Shown in pieces: positions 24,501-31,555 of a DNA stretch of 61,842 bases; positions within the stretch are counted from its first letter, which is position 1, and every line of letters starts with the position of its first letter. The notes below the pieces were generated by a model. The model was not told where the DNA came from. It did no database searches and saw only the letters and a list, made by a program, of their open reading frames with translations. Source of the DNA: Clostridia bacterium (GTDB lineage: Bacteria > Bacillota > Clostridia > Christensenellales > CAG-138); contig JAFXSG010000047.1 of assembly GCA_017525875.1 (NCBI GenBank), positions 1 through 61,842 on the forward strand, given 5' to 3'. Both the position numbers and the translations under genes were made by a program.

Positions 24501-25788
24501 CGTTATGCACTACTGCGAGGAGAACGGGCTGAACCCCTCCGAGGCTGAGAAGACCCGCCTTGCCAACGGCTGCGTCGGCGTGCGCAAGACCACCGGCCAG
24601 CACCCGGGCGGCATCGTCATCGTTCCCGAGGACCTTGAGATCTATGATTTTTGCCCCGTGCAGCACCCGGCGGAGAAGGTGGACGCGGACAGCATCACCA
24701 CACACTTCGATTTCCACGCGCTCGACGACAAGCTCGTCAAGCTCGACATTCTCGGCCACGACGACCCGACCACGATCCGCATGCTGCAGGACATCACGGG
24801 CATAGACCCGAAGAGCATCTCCCTTGCGGACGAGGAGACGATGAAGATCTTCCGCACGGACGAGCCGCTCGGCGTTTCCCTCAAGGAGCTCGGCTGCGAC
24901 ATCGGCAGCCTCGGCATTTCCGAATTCGGCACCGGCTTCGTCCGCGGGATGCTGATGAACACACGCCCCACCACGATGGAGGAGCTCGTGCGCATCGCCG
25001 GCCTTTCCCACGGCACGGACGTGTGGCTCGGCAACGCCGAGGAGCTGATCAAGGCGGGCACGGCTACGCTGATGCAGGTCATCTGCACGCGTGACGATAT
25101 CATGAACTACCTGATCGCGCACGGCGGCGAGCCCTCGCTCTCGTTCAAAACGATGGAGAGCGTCCGCAAAGGCAGGGGCCTCAAGCCGGAGATGGAGGAG
25201 GCCATGCGCAGGAACAACGTTCCCGAATGGTACATCGACAGCTGTAAGAAGATCACGTACATGTTCCCCCGCGCACACGCCGCGGCGTACGTCATGATGA
25301 GCTTCCGCGTGGCCTACTTCAAGGTGCATCACCCGCTCGCGTTCTATTCGGTGTATTTCACCGTCCGCGCGGACGCGTTCGATATCGAGCAGTGCATGGG
25401 CGGCGCCGAAAAGGTCCTTTCGAACCTTCGCGAACTCAAAAACCTTTCGAACCCCGACCCGAAGCAGAAGGAGCAGATCATCGTGCTGGAGCTCGTTTAT
25501 GAGATGAACCTGCGCGGCATCGAGCTGCTGCCCGTGGATATCTACAAATCAAAGGCCACCCGCTTCACGATTGAGGGCGACAAGATCCGCCCGCCGTTCA
25601 ACGCGATCGCCGGCCTCGGCGACAACGCCGCGAGGCAGATCGAAGAGGGCGCGAAGGGAGGCCCGTTCCTCTCCCGCGAGGACTTTGTCAAGCGCACGCG
25701 CGCGAACTCCGCGATCATGGATAAGCTGGACGCCCTCGGGTGCCTTGCGGGGCTTTCCGACAGCGACCAGGTGGCCATGGAGTTTTGA
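21550..25788 (+). CDS. polC: DNA polymerase III alpha subunit, PolC type, with degenerate exonuclease domain
   Basis: PolC (1412 residues) is the replicative polymerase of low-GC Gram-positives. Order: N-terminal domain, OB fold (about 225-290, SGHISVRGELLSMES), PHP first half (from about 333, VELHLHTQMSAMDA), DnaQ-like exonuclease insert (about 407-581), PHP second half (ending VVATGDVHF), polymerase core with a Cys4 zinc site (CPNCKYSEF...CPVCGTPL) and catalytic aspartates in TPDIDLNFSGEYQP and LDILGHDDPT. In the exonuclease, Exo I Asp-x-Glu is replaced by Ala417-Leu-Thr419, the Exo II Asp by Leu501, and the late His/Asp are missing, while flanking fold residues (NPGVP, LTGYGDEEI, VVH) remain. 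The polymerase should be active; its own proofreading probably is not. ATG follows GGGAG. Confidence 0.96.
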   Translation: MSYFTDNPYSGSGLLPDSAAGVQDYIDSGTISIVSAVYRHDPDRVEVRIDARRFLLEREIEFITDEVKKKVFPVDATCVFRFAEAIGDCDANVELSAEALRELWCEYSPQLEPILRRCRMERHGNEFVVFAPPRYILALTQTTAGDFRAHLDSVYSWVAAIRIVADDSLADGMDGAEPIVKRDWGVGRSVGISRKTQRKNIRHLSPADIIYGKEILKPELVRMADLTDRSGHISVRGELLSMESFVSKKRRTNVLTLTVTDKTNTVIVKLFPDELTASRTMNLLKKAQEEPCELLIRGNFRFDSYQRDYCLFADDINRYPKEIRADTAADKRVELHLHTQMSAMDATTKLAEVVERAAKWGHKAIAVTDHGVVHSFPEARKAAKEFGIKVIFGCEGYLVADSVSRPVGDADSYCAIALTSYGTGVHSRIFDIAAIRFTKDGDKAAFRTAVNPGVPQPIKTAALTGYGDEEIDGAPILSEAVRSLSDFVGSSLIVVHDRETLAILHLLLGSSCPLGKNCVLSSMLMQYLRRDLKAEARQMPELSAPDAARWTAVRMRELLDLNEKAGVHTLPVVDALEHEPEKRRSNHIIILAASEPGLKNLYKLVSYSNLDHFYKTPRIPRSLLNIHREGLILGSACEAGELFRAMVNGADEDELLQIASYYDYLEIQPIGNNAFLIREGIAKDEEALRDYNRRIVELGDKLGKPVVATGDVHFLEPEDAVFRAILMSASNYKDAAIQPPLYFRTTDDMLEEFSYLGEEKAFEVVVENTNKIADMCPQLRPFLDDKQTYAPELPGAKEELTRLSLTKAHELYGEVLPDVVQKRLDKEFASIIGNGYSSLYMVAQKLVSKSLSDGYLVGSRGSVGSSFVAYLSGITEVNALPAHYRCPNCKYSEFPAVGDKSRCGIDLPEKNCPVCGTPLRRDGYEIPFETFLGFKGDKTPDIDLNFSGEYQPVAHKFTEVMFGEGHAFRAGTISGLQEKTAYGYVMHYCEENGLNPSEAEKTRLANGCVGVRKTTGQHPGGIVIVPEDLEIYDFCPVQHPAEKVDADSITTHFDFHALDDKLVKLDILGHDDPTTIRMLQDITGIDPKSISLADEETMKIFRTDEPLGVSLKELGCDIGSLGISEFGTGFVRGMLMNTRPTTMEELVRIAGLSHGTDVWLGNAEELIKAGTATLMQVICTRDDIMNYLIAHGGEPSLSFKTMESVRKGRGLKPEMEEAMRRNNVPEWYIDSCKKITYMFPRAHAAAYVMMSFRVAYFKVHHPLAFYSVYFTVRADAFDIEQCMGGAEKVLSNLRELKNLSNPDPKQKEQIIVLELVYEMNLRGIELLPVDIYKSKATRFTIEGDKIRPPFNAIAGLGDNAARQIEEGAKGGPFLSREDFVKRTRANSAIMDKLDALGCLAGLSDSDQVAMEF

Positions 25789-25879
25789 TCCTCCGGGCTT
25801 TGCGCAGCCGTTGCCTGCGGGCGGCCCCATTGCCGCACGAACGACCTGCCGGTTATAATGAACAACGCTCTATAAAAGA

Positions 25880-25916
25880 AACCTGAGAAAAGCCGCTTAG
25901 CCGATCTCAGGTTTTT
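25880..25916. terminator. Shared terminator between polC and the histidine kinase
   Basis: AACCTGAGA and TCTCAGGTT pair around an AAAGCCGCTTAGCCGA loop and are followed by TTTATT on the plus strand; the minus strand has TTTCTTTT. A near copy lies at 30013-30050. Confidence 0.8.
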
Positions 25917-25930
25917 ATTGTATTTCTGAT

Positions 25931-27787
25931 TTATACCGGTTGGATCCGATCAAACTCCAGCCGGGCCTTGAAAAGATCGCCGTCAACGGAGAGCCCGAAC
26001 CCGGCATTCTGCAGCTTTGCAAGGCCGGATGCGATGCTGAGACCGAGGCCGCTGCCCTCGGTTGAGCGGGAGGCGTCGCCGCGCACGAAGCGCTCTGTCA
26101 GTTCATCAGCCGAAATGTTCAGCGGATAGCGGGAAATATTCTTGACCGTGATCGAAACGCGCTCTCCGCTTGTTTCGCTCGAAACGTAGACCCTCGTGCC
26201 GGGCATGGCGTATTTATTGACGTTGCTGAGCAGGTTGTCCAAAACTCTCCACAGCAGTCTGCCGTCGGCCTTGATATGCGGGTCGCTTTCATCCAACACC
26301 AATACCGGTTCAATGCCGCTCTCCGTAAGCCGCTGACGGTATTCGCCCACGGCCTGGGTCAAAAACACGTTCACGTCGGTATCCGAAAGAGTTACCGGAA
26401 TGCTGCCGCTCGCGGCTTTGGAGGCTTCGACAAGATCATCGGTCAGCCTCCTGAGCCTTGCGGACTGGCGATCCAGCACTTCTATGTATCGGACTGCGGT
26501 CGGGTTGTCGATCTTCTCTCTTTTAAGGAGATCCACGTAGTTTACTATCGAGGTGAGCGGCGTTTTGATATCGTGGCTGACGTTCGTGATCAGCTCCGTT
26601 TTCATCCGCTCGGAGCGCATCTGCTGCTCAACGGCCTTTTTAACGCCCTGCTGAATGGAATTGAGGTCGTCGGCATGGCGGCGGAGATCACAGATCAGCC
26701 ATTTTGTATCGACCGGAGCGCTGAAGTCCCCTTCGGCAAGCGCCCTGCCGCCCTTTTGCAGCTTTTTCAGGCCGATCGCCAGGTAAATGAGAAATAGCCC
26801 CGCAAGTAAGTTCCCGATGAGCATAGCCGGCAGGAATTCTCCGTCATGCATATTTGCCAGGCAGAGGAGATCGAAGGCAAGCATAGCGGCGACGGCGAGG
26901 GCCGTCTTCCAAACAAGCGGGATACGGACGATCACGCAGCCGAGCCAGCGCAAAGCCTTCCACAAAAGGCGCAGTATAAAAGCGATCGCGGTCCCCTTCA
27001 GCACCGTCCCGGCCTTGCACTGGGCGGCGAAGGCGGTCAATATCAGGTAGAAAAGTATGACCGCGGCGAGGATCACGGCAACGGTCATGGGAACGTCGTA
27101 AACGAAAACGAGCTGCCACTCGAGCGCGTTCCCGGCAAGATAGACGAGCAGCGCCCAGACGTCCATGGGGATCTTATCGAACCAGGTTAGGTGAATGCCC
27201 TCATACCCCCTCCAATGCCCGGCGGAGGAAAGGGTGAAGCTAAAACAGAAGAGCCATGCGGCCGCCGCGAGCAGCTCGAATACGATAAGAGCATGGCGCA
27301 GGCGGACAAGCCGGGAGAGAAGCGTATCCTCAAAGTCGAGCCCGATCCGCGAAGGATCCGCCGCCGCCGAGATCGTGACCTTGGTGCCGCCGATGACGTA
27401 GTCGAGGGACAGAGTATAGGGGGATGGGCCCGCGAGGCGGTAGTTATCCAGTATGATCGACGAGCTCTCACCGTCTTCGGCATAAGCGCACACCTCTATC
27501 GCATAGTGCCAGTCCCGGTAGTCCCGTGCAAACCGCGTTTTCAATTCCTCGCTCGGATCGGCTGTGAAGGCGGCGTCATTTTGAAGATAACCGTAAACGT
27601 CGTGCACGGCGTCGTATGCATCGGCGCGATACAGATACTCATAGACCGAGTATCCGCCGTCCCGGTAGACGTTTTCCGAAACGAGCAATGCGATCCCAGC
27701 TCCGCCTGCGACGGTCAGCGCCGTAAATACGACCAGCAGGCAGAAGGCCGTGACCTTTGCCCAGGTTTTATCGAGGAGTTTTTTCAT
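25931..27787 (-). CDS. Multi-span membrane sensor histidine kinase
   Basis: This 618-residue kinase has an N-terminal membrane helix (about 13-35), an extracellular region (about 36-180), several further membrane segments (about 187-345), and a cytoplasmic kinase core. The H box NVSHDIKTPLTSIVNYVDLL places the phospho-accepting His near residue 404. The ATPase boxes are LDNLLSNVNKYAMPG and STEGSGLGLSIASGLAKLQ. It phosphorylates the response regulator whose stop overlaps its ATG by one base (TAATG). With the glycosyltransferase as first gene, it may sense an envelope or exopolysaccharide-related signal; the signal is unknown. Confidence 0.92.
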   Translation of the reverse strand: MKKLLDKTWAKVTAFCLLVVFTALTVAGGAGIALLVSENVYRDGGYSVYEYLYRADAYDAVHDVYGYLQNDAAFTADPSEELKTRFARDYRDWHYAIEVCAYAEDGESSSIILDNYRLAGPSPYTLSLDYVIGGTKVTISAAADPSRIGLDFEDTLLSRLVRLRHALIVFELLAAAAWLFCFSFTLSSAGHWRGYEGIHLTWFDKIPMDVWALLVYLAGNALEWQLVFVYDVPMTVAVILAAVILFYLILTAFAAQCKAGTVLKGTAIAFILRLLWKALRWLGCVIVRIPLVWKTALAVAAMLAFDLLCLANMHDGEFLPAMLIGNLLAGLFLIYLAIGLKKLQKGGRALAEGDFSAPVDTKWLICDLRRHADDLNSIQQGVKKAVEQQMRSERMKTELITNVSHDIKTPLTSIVNYVDLLKREKIDNPTAVRYIEVLDRQSARLRRLTDDLVEASKAASGSIPVTLSDTDVNVFLTQAVGEYRQRLTESGIEPVLVLDESDPHIKADGRLLWRVLDNLLSNVNKYAMPGTRVYVSSETSGERVSITVKNISRYPLNISADELTERFVRGDASRSTEGSGLGLSIASGLAKLQNAGFGLSVDGDLFKARLEFDRIQPV

Positions 27788-28476
27788 TATTTTTCACTCT
27801 CCATCTTATAGCCCTTGCCCCAGACCACCTTAAGATACCTCGGTTCAGCCGGGTTTATTTCGATCTTCTCGCGTATATGCCGCACGTGGACGGCCACGGG
27901 ATTATCTCCGATACATTCTTCATGCCACACCGCCCGGTAGATCTCGTTGGGGGAGAAGACCTTGCCGGCGTTCTGCATAAGGAGCTTTAATATGTCATAT
28001 TCAAGCGGAGTCAGGCTTACGCTCTCACCGTCAACGGTCACGGCCTTCGCCTCGTCGTCCAGTGACACGGAGCCGATCGTGATGGCGGCAGGCCTGACGG
28101 TCCCGCCTCCAAGCTGCAGGTAACGCCGAAGCTGGGATCTCACCCTTGCCAGCAGCTCCACCGGGTTGAAGGGCTTTGTTACATAGTCGTCCGCGCCGAG
28201 GTTCAGCCCAAGCACCTTGTCCGTGTCCTCGCTCTTGGCGGTGAGAAGGATCACCGGCAGGTTGCGGTGCTTTCGCAGCTCCGTCATGGCGGTGATGCCG
28301 TCCATTCCGGGCATCATAATGTCCATCAGCACCAGATGGATATCCTCCCTCTCGAGCACGGCAAGGGCCTCCTGCCCGCTTGACGCCGGAAAGACGCGGT
28401 ACCCCTCGGCGTTCAGATAGACGGCCAGAGCCGAGACGATATCCTTTTCATCGTCGCAGACCAGGATGTTATGCAT
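27787..28476 (-). CDS. OmpR/PhoB-family response regulator
   Basis: The 229-residue regulator has a receiver domain (about 1-120: acidic pair CDDE, phospho-acceptor Asp52 in LVLMDIMMPGMDG, Lys in DDYVTKPFNPVELLARVR) and a C-terminal winged helix (about 130-227: LTPLEYDILKLLMQNAGKVF, VHVRHIREKIE, VWGKGYKME). It resembles VanR-type regulators. ATG 28476 follows AAGGAGG. Direct TTAAGA repeats upstream of the operon at 29890-29929 are a plausible binding site, implying autoregulation. Confidence 0.94.
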   Translation of the reverse strand: MHNILVCDDEKDIVSALAVYLNAEGYRVFPASSGQEALAVLEREDIHLVLMDIMMPGMDGITAMTELRKHRNLPVILLTAKSEDTDKVLGLNLGADDYVTKPFNPVELLARVRSQLRRYLQLGGGTVRPAAITIGSVSLDDEAKAVTVDGESVSLTPLEYDILKLLMQNAGKVFSPNEIYRAVWHEECIGDNPVAVHVRHIREKIEINPAEPRYLKVVWGKGYKMESEK

Positions 28477-29761
28477 GTGTACCTCCTTCTTTTTTCAGCT
28501 CAAAAGGGAGCGCTTCCTCTTTGCCGCGTGCCATCAGCTTAGCCGCGGATACCCGGTGCTCGATCGGCTTCCATTCGACCCGGCGGAACAGCACCGATAT
28601 GGCAATGGGCACGTATGTGGCCATAAACAGGGGGAAGGTGAATGCGTAGAGCACTTTTTTTATTGCCGTGGTGCGAATAAGCTTCCATTCGGTCGCGGTG
28701 GTGATGCAGCCCGTAACGAACAGGGCTGCATACGCATTGAGAGCGATACCTGCGAATGACTTCAATACCGGAAGCAGAGCCTCGCCGCGAACGGCAGCAA
28801 AGACGGCAAACAACACGTTCAGAACAAGCGCGGCAGCGGAGAGGATATAGGCCGGCATCGTGGAAAAAGCTATGTCATAGCAGGAGAAGCTTCCCCGAAA
28901 AATGCCTCGCAGCAACCGGCCGCCATAGCGGGTGAAGACCTGCAAAGCGCCGCTGCACCAGCGGCTGCGCTGCCGCCATGACTGAGCAAAGCTTGTGGGC
29001 TGTTCGTCGTAAAGTATGGCATCGGGGCAAAAGGCTATGCGTTGCCCGTTCAAGATCTGCTGCGCGGAAAACTCAACGTCTTCGATCAGCGTATGATAGG
29101 GCCATGGCCCCATCTTCTCCGCCACGGCGCGGCTGAACAGAAAACCGGTGCCGAACACAACACAGCTTGTGCCGAGCAGATACCGCGCCTGATTGAGGTA
29201 GCGGCTGTCGCGCAGATACCAGAGCGCATAACCGGCGCTGATCCAGTTGTCGCCGTAGTTCTTGGAGTTGCGGTAACTCGTTACGATGTCGTGTCCGTCG
29301 GAAAAGGTGCGGTTCATCCGCTCGATAAAATCGGGGGACAGGATGTTATCGGCGTCAAACACGAAATAACCGTCAAACCCGTCAGAGTAGTCCCGGCGAA
29401 TATTCTCCATCAGGAAACCGAGGGCGTACCCTTTGCCGATCTCGGCATTATTGGATCGCTCATAAACCACAGCGCCAGCTTCCCTTGCTATGTCGGCCGT
29501 ATTATCCGTGCAGTTGTCAGCCGCAACAAAGATGTGGATGCGTTCGGCGGGATAGGTCTGGCTGCGGAGACTTGCTATAAGGTCCCCGATCACTGCCTGC
29601 TCATTTCTTGCCGAGATCAATACCGCAAAGTCGTTTTGCTTCTCGGCTGCGTGCTTTTTCGGCCTTCGCAGCCAAACGACGGGGATATAAAAAAGCTGAT
29701 ACGCATAGCACAGGAAAAATATGATGCCGATGATCCGGTCGACTGTTTCCGGCGCTCCCAT
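28469..29761 (-). CDS. Membrane-bound family 2 glycosyltransferase
   Basis: The 430-residue protein has an N-terminal membrane helix, a GT2 catalytic domain (FAVLISARNEQAVIGDLI, then DAD in YFVFDADNILSPDF near residue 137, IEDVEFSAQQI, and RQRSRWCSG as the QxxRW-like motif) and three to four C-terminal membrane helices. This is the layout of processive synthases such as those for poly-N-acetylglucosamine or hyaluronan-type polymers. ATG 29761 is preferred over a TTG 33 bases upstream because AAAGGA sits 7 bases before it. It overlaps the regulator gene by 8 bases, so polymer synthesis and the two-component system are co-expressed. Confidence 0.9.
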   Translation of the reverse strand: MGAPETVDRIIGIIFFLCYAYQLFYIPVVWLRRPKKHAAEKQNDFAVLISARNEQAVIGDLIASLRSQTYPAERIHIFVAADNCTDNTADIAREAGAVVYERSNNAEIGKGYALGFLMENIRRDYSDGFDGYFVFDADNILSPDFIERMNRTFSDGHDIVTSYRNSKNYGDNWISAGYALWYLRDSRYLNQARYLLGTSCVVFGTGFLFSRAVAEKMGPWPYHTLIEDVEFSAQQILNGQRIAFCPDAILYDEQPTSFAQSWRQRSRWCSGALQVFTRYGGRLLRGIFRGSFSCYDIAFSTMPAYILSAAALVLNVLFAVFAAVRGEALLPVLKSFAGIALNAYAALFVTGCITTATEWKLIRTTAIKKVLYAFTFPLFMATYVPIAISVLFRRVEWKPIEHRVSAAKLMARGKEEALPFELKKEGGTHA

Positions 29762-29871
29762 AGAGAGATCCTTTCCGCGCGTAAAATCGCGCAAGCCGCA
29801 GGCGCATCCGTCGATGCACCTGCTTTGCGGCTCGGTATTACTGGCGGTGAGATCTCACTTTTCACGGCTTA

Positions 29872-29929
29872 AGTATACCGTTCCGGTTCTTAAGAAACAA
29901 GAGGATGATCGTTTAAGAATTGATTAAGA
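29872..29929 (-). promoter_or_regulatory. Operon promoter with response-regulator-type direct repeats
   Basis: On the minus strand TTGTTT (29900-29895) and TATACT (29877-29872) have a 17-base spacer. TTAAGA (plus-strand reading) occurs at 29890-29895, 29913-29918 and 29924-29929, with spacings of 23 and 11 bases, that is, about two turns and one turn. OmpR-family regulators bind such 11-bp direct repeats. Confidence 0.6.
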
Positions 29930-30012
29930 TGCGTTATCATTTCCGCTGCCGTGATATCGGGAACATCGTATCAGGTCGAGACCGTTTTGGCTGATATGCG
30001 GACCCGTGGCCG

Positions 30013-30050
30013 AAAAAACCTGAGAAAAGCTTTACTGCCGATCTCAGGTC
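30013..30050 (-). terminator. Terminator of the 428-residue exported protein gene
   Basis: On the minus strand ACCTGAGATCGGC...AGCTTTTCTCAGGT folds into a hairpin followed by TTTTTT. It is about three-quarters identical to the terminator at 25880-25916. The 230-base interval 29880-30109 holds no gene. Confidence 0.8.
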
Positions 30051-30109
30051 ATTTCAAAAATATCCTTATTCCGGTCGACCGTTCGGTCCTCCGTTTTTTT
30101 CGTTATGAC

Positions 30110-31396
30110 TTACTTTTTCTTTTTCTTTGCTTTCGACGCGATGATGATCACGACGATCACGACCGCGAGAATGATCGCCAGCCAGATGAACAGGCAGATG
30201 CCGAGGGGCTGGAAGGGGCAGATGCCGCAGACCTTGCATTTGGTCTTCTGCGGCGCGGGGTCCACGGGCTCCGTGACGCCGCCGGGAATTGGATCCGTCC
30301 CGATCTCGTCCGAGCCGAAGGTGATGGTCTTGGAATAATCGGAATAGATATCCTCATCCTCGACGCCGCTCACGCGGTAGCGGCAGCGCAGCTCGATCTC
30401 GGTATCCTTCGGGATCACCTCGCCCTCTTTCGCGAGGGTGATCAACGCACACTTGAGCTCGCCCGGGCGGACGTCCCGGTCGCTGTTGCCCATGAGCGCC
30501 CAATCGGCGTCTCCCTTTACGCGGGCATAGGTCTCCACTGTGACCGCACCGCCCTTTGCCGCGGCCTCGGTCGTCATTTTCGCAAGCTCCTCCGGCACGG
30601 TGAGCGTGAAAGCGACGACGGGGTTGTCGTTGAAGGTCTCGTCGGTCATGTGAAGACCGCTGATCTCCGGCGCGCTGATCGCATGCCAATCCGTCACGGT
30701 GTTTTCCGCTTCCTTGCCGTAGGCGACCGGCGCGGTCCAGTCGGAATAGTAATAGCTGTCCTCATTCGCGTCGTCCCTCACGGTGACGACGAAGCGGGAG
30801 CGGAAATAGGCGGTATGCTCGCCAAAGTCGACGTGAAGCTCCTCCGCCTCCTCGTCATAGACGTACTGACCTGCGTTGAGCTGATCCTTTACGCCGGGCG
30901 TTCCGATCTCCGGATCGCCGTTCCAGCGCGCATCGTTCGGCACGCCGCGCATGATCCAGACCTCGTTCACGGTATTCGGCGCGCCGAGGCCGATATCCAC
31001 TCCGTCCCATTCACTCGTGCGAAGGTTATACTCCTCATCGTAGCCGAAGCCGTGCTCCCCGTTCCAGTACTCGTTGTAATGCCAGCCGGAAACGGGATCG
31101 TTCACGTCATCCATCGCCCAGTCGATCTGAATCGTGAGCCAGATATCCGCGAAGGGATAGGCGGAGAAAAACTCACCGAGGTCCTCCGCTTCTGCCTTCG
31201 CCTGGAAGAAGGCCGCCATATCGTCCGTCATGGAATAGGCGTAGCACATCGTGGTGGGCGAGTCGCCGCCCTCGAGCCACTGCACGGCGGTGTTCACCGG
31301 TGCTTTGAGCTCGAACGGCAGTTCGCCGTCGGCGAGCGCAGGAATGCATGCGAGCATCAGGCACAGAACAAGCAGTGCCGAAAGCAGTTTTTTCAT
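30110..31396 (-). CDS. Exported cell-surface protein with C-terminal Cys cluster and membrane anchor
   Basis: The 428-residue protein has a Sec signal peptide (cleavage likely after ALA, residue 22), a large extracellular part rich in Trp, Tyr and acidic residues, fibronectin-like beta segments (about 190-370), and an unusual end: Cys-x-Val-Cys-Gly-Ile-Cys-Pro followed by a membrane helix (about 395-420) and a Lys tail. This would leave the protein anchored at the cell surface with a cysteine cluster next to the membrane. I do not recognise the family. ATG follows AGGAGG. The gene has its own promoter and terminator. Confidence 0.8.
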   Translation of the reverse strand: MKKLLSALLVLCLMLACIPALADGELPFELKAPVNTAVQWLEGGDSPTTMCYAYSMTDDMAAFFQAKAEAEDLGEFFSAYPFADIWLTIQIDWAMDDVNDPVSGWHYNEYWNGEHGFGYDEEYNLRTSEWDGVDIGLGAPNTVNEVWIMRGVPNDARWNGDPEIGTPGVKDQLNAGQYVYDEEAEELHVDFGEHTAYFRSRFVVTVRDDANEDSYYYSDWTAPVAYGKEAENTVTDWHAISAPEISGLHMTDETFNDNPVVAFTLTVPEELAKMTTEAAAKGGAVTVETYARVKGDADWALMGNSDRDVRPGELKCALITLAKEGEVIPKDTEIELRCRYRVSGVEDEDIYSDYSKTITFGSDEIGTDPIPGGVTEPVDPAPQKTKCKVCGICPFQPLGICLFIWLAIILAVVIVVIIIASKAKKKKK

Positions 31397-31468
31397 TCGT
31401 TTTACCTCCTAAAGCATATTGCCGCGCCGTCCGCGGCCGGGTCTTTGCCCCGTTGATCACACATATAA

Positions 31469-31497
31469 AGAATAGCACAATGAATATATAATGTCAA
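31469..31497 (-). promoter_or_regulatory. Promoter of the 428-residue protein gene
   Basis: On the minus strand TTGACA (31497-31492) and TATTCT (31474-31469) have a 17-base spacer. Confidence 0.75.
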
Positions 31498-31510
31498 TGG
31501 CGAACAGCAG

Positions 31511-31540
31511 AAAAGCCGCCCCCCTGCGGGAGCGGCTCCG
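31511..31540 (-). terminator. Terminator of the dockerin nuclease gene
   Basis: On the minus strand GAGCCGCTCCC-GCAG-GGGGGCGGCTTTT folds into a hairpin with a short T tail, 16 bases after the stop. Confidence 0.7.
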
Positions 31541-31555
31541 GTTCAATTCAGCGTG

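Noticed and set aside
23371-25332. Very long open frame on the strand opposite polC
   Set aside because: It mirrors the polC codon pattern in GC-rich DNA and encodes low-complexity His/Arg/Val-rich sequence with no ribosome binding site or family signature.
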